Below are positions 6,789 to 11,354 of a DNA stretch of 11,354 nucleotides, in pieces. The number at the start of each line of letters is the position of its first letter. Position 1 is the first letter of the stretch. The position numbers and the translations under genes were made by a program. The stretch covers positions 1-11,354 of the forward strand of contig PWNM01000431.1 in NCBI GenBank assembly GCA_003557825.1, read 5' to 3'. The notes under the pieces are model-generated. The model saw nothing but the letters and a program-made list of their open reading frames with translations. It was not told the origin of the DNA and did not search any database. The stretch is from Candidatus Hydrogenedentota bacterium. Its GTDB lineage: Bacteria > Hydrogenedentota > Hydrogenedentia > Hydrogenedentales > SLHB01.

Positions 6789-6996
6789 GGTATTCGTACT
6801 CCCATTTCTTTCTAAGCCCTGTTTTGAAAAGTCTACAGCCCGTATAAACCCCAGGCAGATTGAAAACATGCCCTAAACAGGCGCTAAACAAGTTAACCTA
6901 AGGAAACAAAATAGGCGTCTGTGGTGTTGCAGAGCAGTGAAAGGGGTTGCAAACCCTTGGTTGAAGTCGAACCTAACGGTAAGGAGAGTTTGTACC
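6789..6996. promoter_or_regulatory. Divergent intergenic region between Rieske gene and sodA
   Basis: This 208-bp region must drive both genes. CTAAACAG (6873-6880) and CTAAACAA (6884-6891) are direct repeats 11 bp apart, one helical turn. AAGGGGTTGCAAACCCTT (6941-6958) is a near-perfect 18-bp palindrome with one mismatched pair, about 39 bp before the sodA start. TATAAA at 6843-6848 is a possible -10 for sodA but has a poor -35. No Fur-box-like sequence was seen. Regulatory roles are inference. Confidence 0.4.
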
Positions 6997-7602
6997 ATGG
7001 CATTTGAACTACCGACATTACCCTATGCATATGATGCGCTTGAGCCGCATATTGATGCACGGACGATGGAGATCCATCACACCAAGCATCATCAAACCTA
7101 TGTTACCAACGTGAACAAAGCGCTCGAGGGGTCGCCTTTGGCCTCGAAAAGCGTCGAGGAACTACTCAGAGATATCAAAAGTGTCCCCGAGGATATCCGC
7201 CAAGCTGTGATCAACAATGGAGGGGGCCACGCCAACCACTCGCTGTTCTGGCAGATCATGGGCCCCGGTAAAGGAGGCGAACCATCCGGCGACCTCTCGA
7301 AAGCAATTGGCTCAGCATTTGGCGGCTTCGATTCCTTCAAGGAAACCTTCGCCAAGGCCGCAACCACCCGATTCGGCAGCGGCTGGGCTTGGTTGGTTAA
7401 GGACGGTCAAGGAAACCTTAACGTCTACAGTACGGCCAATCAGGACTCGCCCCTCATGGAAGGTCATGTACCCATTTTGGGGATTGACGTTTGGGAACAC
7501 GCTTACTATCTTAACTACCAAAACAGGCGTCCCGACTACATCAACGCGTGGTGGAACGTTGTGAACTGGGATAAAGTAGCCGAACTATACGCATCAAAAT
7601 AG
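6997..7602 (+). CDS. sodA: Superoxide dismutase, Mn-type (Fe/Mn family)
   Basis: The enzyme dismutates superoxide to oxygen and hydrogen peroxide. The 201-residue protein matches the family from end to end: the N-terminal helical domain begins FELPTLPYAYDALEPHID, and the metal ligands are His27 (in EIHHTKHH), His81 (in GGHANHSLFW), Asp164 and His168 (in DVWEHAYY). Gln149 in ANQDSPLM and the glycine-rich NNGGGHANH are the residues that normally mark manganese enzymes; iron enzymes carry the active-site Gln elsewhere. There is no signal peptide, so it is cytoplasmic. The ATG at 6997 follows AAGGAG (6981-6986) and begins the conserved fold; an in-frame upstream extension to 6937 adds 20 residues with no homologous look. 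It ends 13 bp before a strong terminator. Metal preference by sequence is a strong guide, not proof. Confidence 0.96.
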   Translation: MAFELPTLPYAYDALEPHIDARTMEIHHTKHHQTYVTNVNKALEGSPLASKSVEELLRDIKSVPEDIRQAVINNGGGHANHSLFWQIMGPGKGGEPSGDLSKAIGSAFGGFDSFKETFAKAATTRFGSGWAWLVKDGQGNLNVYSTANQDSPLMEGHVPILGIDVWEHAYYLNYQNRRPDYINAWWNVVNWDKVAELYASK

Positions 7603-7615
7603 CGCGGAAAACATG

Positions 7616-7660
7616 AAACACCGGGGCCCTATCTGTGGAGAGGGTACCCGGTGTTTTGTT
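7616..7660 (+). terminator. Rho-independent terminator of sodA
   Basis: AAACACCGGG (7616-7625) and CCCGGTGTTT (7647-7656) form a perfect 10-bp stem, extended inside by CCCT (7627-7630) with AGGG (7641-7644). The distal arm runs into TTTTGTT. On the minus strand the stem is followed by CATGTTTTCC, so it may also stop transcription of the convergent response-regulator gene. Confidence 0.85.
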
Positions 7661-7685
7661 AACAACGCTTGTCGCATTCACCCGA

Positions 7686-8432
7686 TCAGCAGGGGTGGAG
7701 AAACGGGATATAGGCTTTGGGTTTGGAGCTGATTGTCCAAGCTTGAAAAGCCTCCCGAGCTGTTTCAGCAAGCTGAAGAAACTCCACCCCGCACGCAGGG
7801 GGCATGCCCTGTGCTCCGTTCCGACGAACCCATCGGACCACGCCGTATCCCGTAATACTTTTCAAAGGCCCATCGCTCATTGAGATACTAAACTCGATGT
7901 ATTGATTGGGTCTAGGGCAGAACCGTTTCAACGCACAATGAGCCCCGCCACGTCCCATTCCGAAAATCCCCTGGTCCAGTGCCGAGTTAAAATCATCCAC
8001 ATGCAGTTCGAGCCGATGATGGGGTATTTCCTGGCAGATTCCACCAAATCGTTCTGTTGGGGGCGCGATCAACCGACGAACAGCGTCAACCATCCCTGCC
8101 AGCAGGAATGGCTTGGCAAACACGGCTTCGGCTCCCCGGTGATAGGCGATCTCGGGGGAAATATCACTATATGCTGACATGAGCATCACGGCGGGACGGT
8201 GGACATCAAGTGATTTGATGGCGTCCAGCAATTCCAGGCCATCGAGACCGGGCATACGGACATCGGAAACCACCGCATCGACGGGGCGGGCCTCAAGCAG
8301 TTTGATGGCCTCTTCGCCATCGGCTGATTCACATGTGACAAATCCTTTACGCCCGAATTCAAGGGCAAGCATCTCGCGCATATCCGGCTCGTCATCAACA
8401 AGCAGAACAACGTTCCGGTCATGGTCATCCAT
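7686..8432 (-). CDS. Response regulator with REC domain and degenerate PilZ-like output domain
   Basis: The 248-residue protein starts with a receiver domain (about residues 7-122): acidic pair Asp13-Asp14, phosphoacceptor Asp57 in VVSDVRMPGLDG, Ser86 in LMSAY, and Lys107 in FAKPF, all the residues needed for phosphorylation. The C-terminal part (about 135-222) looks like a PilZ domain: GMGRGGAHC sits where the central strand occurs, and GYGVVRWVRR...GVEFLQL is the typical PilZ ending. The c-di-GMP motifs RxxxR and [DN]xSxxG are not visible, so it may not bind the nucleotide. The ATG at 8430-8432 is preceded by GGAGG and AAGG; the in-frame start at 8573 would add 47 residues outside the fold. 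No histidine kinase is adjacent. It lies downstream of the polymerase gene on the same strand but has its own candidate promoter, and it converges with sodA. Confidence 0.85.
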   Translation of the reverse strand: MDDHDRNVVLLVDDEPDMREMLALEFGRKGFVTCESADGEEAIKLLEARPVDAVVSDVRMPGLDGLELLDAIKSLDVHRPAVMLMSAYSDISPEIAYHRGAEAVFAKPFLLAGMVDAVRRLIAPPTERFGGICQEIPHHRLELHVDDFNSALDQGIFGMGRGGAHCALKRFCPRPNQYIEFSISMSDGPLKSITGYGVVRWVRRNGAQGMPPACGVEFLQLAETAREAFQAWTISSKPKAYIPFLHPC

Positions 8433-8481
8433 CACGGCCTTCCCTCCCTGTGCGGCCTTTACATATTTTAACGGCAAAGCG

Positions 8482-8510
8482 ATTTTAACACACTTAAACA
8501 GATTTATGAA
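8482..8510 (-). promoter_or_regulatory. Candidate promoter for the response regulator gene
   Basis: On the minus strand TTCATA (8510-8505), a 17-bp spacer and TAAAAT (8487-8482) resemble a sigma-70 promoter (four and five matches of six). The leader would be about 43 nt. GTTAAAAT, which includes this -10, recurs 17 bp downstream (8472-8465), so two overlapping signals or a protein site are possible. Confidence 0.4.
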
Positions 8511-8586
8511 GTGCGAGAAAGATCCAGCAAATCGGAGACAATGGACCGCCAAGTTGTGGAGAACCCCACTCATGGGCTGAAAGCGG

Positions 8587-11354
8587 TCAGTCCGGTCGTG
8601 AGAACGTCATGCGACTCCCCTCTCCCAGGATCCAGTCGAGAGGCGGCGTGATGGCAGACATACCCGGCGTCGGCGGGCGATCTCCCATCTTTTCCATCCG
8701 CTCCACGATGAGCGAACAGGTGTACTCCTCGACTTGGGCTTGTCCTGTAATAACAAAAGGACCGTGGGTCGTCAGTAAATGGCCCCAACGCTGATAGGCC
8801 GCTGGGAAAAGAATTGCTTCGAACACGCCGGCGGGATCCTCGAGCGTAAGGAACATCATGGCTCCCCGTCCCGGCAGTCCGACGCGGCGTTCGGCAATGA
8901 GCCACCCTGCCATGGTAACGGTCTTCCCGACATAACGCGGTAAAGCAGGGCTGAGCACAAGCGCGGCATCGCTCAGTAGCGGCAAGGAATACATGAAAGG
9001 ATGCTCGGTCACAAGAAAGCCCAAAGCCTCCCACTCGGCGCGAACGCGGCGGGAGCGCGAATACTCAGGCCGGGCTGGAATCAAATCCTGCGGTCTCCCC
9101 TCCCGAAATAACAGCGGCTGCTCGGCCGATTCCCGGGGAGCATCGCCCACGTGGAGCAACCGCAACTCCCATAACAAACTTGGTCTAGACAGGCCGAACC
9201 CATCACAAGCTCCGGAAGCAACGAGCGCAAGTCCGTCAGACCGGGTCATTCCCGTGCGATGATAGAGATCGGTCAGACTGATGAATGGACCCTGCTCCCG
9301 TTGTCGCAGCATTGCCCGAATCGCTGTATGAGTCAGGTGTCGGATCTCGAGGAACCCCATACGGATGGCTTCGCCTTCCAGGGTGTATTCGTACCGGCTA
9401 TGATTGACATCGGGCGGACGTACCGAAACTCCCAACCGCCGCGCTTCCTCAACATAGACCGCGGTGTGATAAAATCCCCCTCGATTCGATATGACCGCTG
9501 CGAGAAACTCGGCAGGGAAATGGGCTTTCAGATAGGCGCATTGATATGCCATCTCACCGTAAGTGCAAGCATGGGCCTTGCAAAAGGAGTACTTGGCGAA
9601 GTTGGCGATCTGTTCCCAAATGCTCTCGGCCACAGCCGGTTCCACTCCATTGGCAACTGCCTTCTCGACGAATTGTTTCATGTGCGCGGCCATTTCCGCG
9701 CGCGATCGTTTCTTGGTCATGGCCCGGCGCAGCCCGTCCGCCTCGGCCAACGACATCCCCGCCACGGCATGGGCCACCTTGAGAATATCCTCCTGATAAA
9801 GCATCACGCCGTGGGTATCATCAAGAACCGCATCAAAAGCTGGATGGACGCTCTCCGCAATCTCCCGGCCCAAATGGCGATCGATAAAACGCTTCTTCAT
9901 ACCGCTTCCCGATGGTCCCGGCCGCACTAGAGACAACGTCTTGATGAGCATGTCTACCGAATCGGCGCGGGTGTTTCGAAGCAGGGAACGCATGGCAGGC
10001 GACTCGATCTGAAAACAGCCGATGGTCTGGCCGGTCCGCGTAAGGGCAGCGGTGAGTGCGTCGGAATCGGGAAGCCGCTCGATGTCCATCTCGATGCCCC
10101 GATTGGCTTTGACCGCCTGAACCGTCTCGGCGATGACCGTCAATGACCGATGCCCGAGAAGGTCCATCTTGACCAGTCCCAGTTCCTCGATGTCATCCTT
10201 GTCGAACTGGGTGATCACGATTCCTTTCGTCGCCCGTTGCAACGGCACAAACTGAGTGATGCCTTCGGGAGCAATGACCAAGCCGCCGGCATGAACCGAA
10301 AGGTGCCGAGGAAAGCCGTCGATAAACTCGGCGATCTCCAGTATGGAGCAGAGCGGTTCCTGATCGATAGGGATATCGCGGCACTCGGGGAGATGACGAA
10401 CCAAACTCCGAATGTCCCCTGCATGATAAGGGGGAATCCGTCGGGTGATACGGGTGATGGCTCGTTCCGGAAGCCCGAATGCTTTGGCGACCTCTCGCAC
10501 GGCCCCACGCGCTCGAAATCGGTTAAACGTGCAGACCATGGCCACCCGATCCGCACCATAACGGTTGTAAACATAATCGACCACCTCGTCGCGCCGTTTC
10601 CAGCAGATATCGAGATCAATGTCAGGGCAATCGCTGCGTGACAGGTTCAGAAAACGTTCGAAATACAGATTGTACCGTAGCGGATCGGCCCGGGTGATGC
10701 CGAGCGCATAGGCCACGAGACTATTCGCGGCGGAACCGCGCCCTACAATTGGGATGCCTCGTGCCAGGGCATACTGTACGATATCGGCGACGATCAGAAA
10801 ATAGGGCGCAAAACCCAACTCATAGATGATATCAAGTTCATATTGAAGCCGCCGAGCGACCTCGGGCGTCATGGGACGATAACGCCGGCGCACTCCATCG
10901 AAGGCAATTCGCCAGAGCTGGGAAAAGGAGCTCTCCCCTTCCCCCACTTCACATGCAGGAAACTGCGGCGTTCCCAGTTCGAGTTCCAGTTCACATGTCT
11001 CGGCTACTCTATCGGTATTGGCAAGGATCTCGGGCCATTCGCCGTACAAGGCTTCCATGTCTTGTGATGAAAGAAACCGCCAATCCGAAGAACGTGCATA
11101 GGTAGCGTCGCCGCAGCGGCCGTCTTCCTCTGCAAGGTGTATCAGGGATGTGTTGGCATGCACCGCCCGCAAGATCCGATGGATATGCGCTTGGCGCTCC
11201 TCCAGAAAATAGACAGGGTGTACTGCAACGGCGATAAGTCCCTGTTGCTGGGCATAGGCCAGTACCCGAACAGCCTGTTCACGAGACGCCGCGTCTCCGG
11301 TATGAGTCACCGCCGCCAACGGATATGCCCCCCGCGCCTGGAGACGATCCAACA
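8587..11354 (-). CDS. dnaE: DNA polymerase III alpha subunit, probably accessory DnaE2-like (N-terminus outside window)
   Basis: A bacterial C-family DNA polymerase; 922 codons are visible and the N-terminal part of the PHP domain lies beyond the right edge. The frame remains open at the edge, so the first visible TTG is not a real start. Fragment residues 41-50 are the end of the PHP domain. The palm has GRGSAANSLVAYAL (204-217) and the catalytic aspartates Asp246, Asp248 (PDIDLDICWKRRDE) and Asp397 (LVKMDLLG). Finger and helix-hairpin-helix regions follow, then QPLLF (bases 9106-9120), matching the beta-clamp-binding consensus, and an OB-fold domain (MMFLTLEDPAGVFEAILFP). The protein ends soon after the OB fold, without the long tau-binding tail of replicative DnaE1, favouring a DnaE2-like or accessory role. 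No imuA, imuB or lexA is visible. The response-regulator gene follows after 154 bp. Confidence 0.9.
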   Translation of the reverse strand, partial: LDRLQARGAYPLAAVTHTGDAASREQAVRVLAYAQQQGLIAVAVHPVYFLEERQAHIHRILRAVHANTSLIHLAEEDGRCGDATYARSSDWRFLSSQDMEALYGEWPEILANTDRVAETCELELELGTPQFPACEVGEGESSFSQLWRIAFDGVRRRYRPMTPEVARRLQYELDIIYELGFAPYFLIVADIVQYALARGIPIVGRGSAANSLVAYALGITRADPLRYNLYFERFLNLSRSDCPDIDLDICWKRRDEVVDYVYNRYGADRVAMVCTFNRFRARGAVREVAKAFGLPERAITRITRRIPPYHAGDIRSLVRHLPECRDIPIDQEPLCSILEIAEFIDGFPRHLSVHAGGLVIAPEGITQFVPLQRATKGIVITQFDKDDIEELGLVKMDLLGHRSLTVIAETVQAVKANRGIEMDIERLPDSDALTAALTRTGQTIGCFQIESPAMRSLLRNTRADSVDMLIKTLSLVRPGPSGSGMKKRFIDRHLGREIAESVHPAFDAVLDDTHGVMLYQEDILKVAHAVAGMSLAEADGLRRAMTKKRSRAEMAAHMKQFVEKAVANGVEPAVAESIWEQIANFAKYSFCKAHACTYGEMAYQCAYLKAHFPAEFLAAVISNRGGFYHTAVYVEEARRLGVSVRPPDVNHSRYEYTLEGEAIRMGFLEIRHLTHTAIRAMLRQREQGPFISLTDLYHRTGMTRSDGLALVASGACDGFGLSRPSLLWELRLLHVGDAPRESAEQPLLFREGRPQDLIPARPEYSRSRRVRAEWEALGFLVTEHPFMYSLPLLSDAALVLSPALPRYVGKTVTMAGWLIAERRVGLPGRGAMMFLTLEDPAGVFEAILFPAAYQRWGHLLTTHGPFVITGQAQVEEYTCSLIVERMEKMGDRPPTPGMSAITPPLDWILGEGSRMTFSRPD

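Noticed and set aside
7686..8573. Longer in-frame starts for several genes (for example 8573, 6869, 6266, 5220, 4132 and 6937).
   Set aside because: In each case the added residues fall outside the conserved fold and the inner ATG has the better ribosome-binding site.
9259..9930. A 223-codon open frame on the plus strand inside the polymerase gene.
   Set aside because: It lies wholly antisense to a well-conserved polymerase coding region, has no ribosome site or recognisable motif, and fits a chance open frame in GC-rich coding DNA.
10215..10619. A 134-codon minus-strand frame overlapping the polymerase gene in another frame.
   Set aside because: It is a shadow of the polymerase coding sequence with no motif of its own.
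1..11354. Mobile element, phage, toxin-antitoxin, CRISPR or defence system.
   Set aside because: No transposase, integrase, terminal repeats, regularly spaced repeats or defence-type domains were seen; the genes are housekeeping or stress types.

Overview
The window is an ordinary, gene-dense bacterial chromosomal segment with ten genes, no insertion sequence, no CRISPR array and no tRNA or rRNA gene that I could find. Base composition looks moderate (roughly half G+C, by eye), and the polymerase gene at the right end looks somewhat more GC-rich than the rest. The gene set (bacterial-type glycogen synthase, TsaE, Mn-type superoxide dismutase, a PilZ-type response regulator and a probable accessory DnaE-type polymerase) suggests a free-living, oxygen-exposed, probably Gram-negative bacterium. 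The phylum cannot be fixed from the sequence. A Nitrospirota-, deltaproteobacterial- or gammaproteobacterial-like source would be compatible, but this is inference.

Left part, plus strand (1-2508): the C-terminal half of a Nif3/YbgI-like dinuclear-metal protein, then glgA (glycogen synthase), overlapped by 7 nt by tsaE (ATPase of the tRNA t6A pathway). A perfect TATAAT box and a 7-bp hairpin lie in the nif3-glgA gap.

Middle part, minus strand (2535-6788), in transcription order: a Rieske ferredoxin; after a 264-bp gap, an AmmeMemoRadiSam-type radical SAM enzyme translationally coupled (ATGA overlap) to a class I methyltransferase; a set of nested inverted repeats; a thioester-reductase-like SDR oxidoreductase with its own good promoter and a long leader; and a 93-residue two-helix membrane protein that meets tsaE tail to tail.

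Right part: an Mn-type superoxide dismutase (plus strand, divergent from the Rieske gene) ends at a strong terminator. It converges with a minus-strand response regulator that has a REC domain and a PilZ-like domain apparently lacking the c-di-GMP motifs. Upstream of that, also on the minus strand, is most of a DNA polymerase III alpha subunit running off the right edge. It keeps its three catalytic aspartates and a clamp-binding-like QPLLF motif, but it has a short C-terminus and a degenerate-looking PHP motif, which suggests a secondary, DnaE2-like polymerase.

The Rieske ferredoxin, radical SAM enzyme and superoxide dismutase share a redox and iron-sulfur flavour, but no single new system is evident. 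The most unusual points are the radical SAM-methyltransferase pair without the usual AMMECR1 and Memo partners in view, the PilZ domain without its ligand motifs, and the nested repeats behind the methyltransferase gene.
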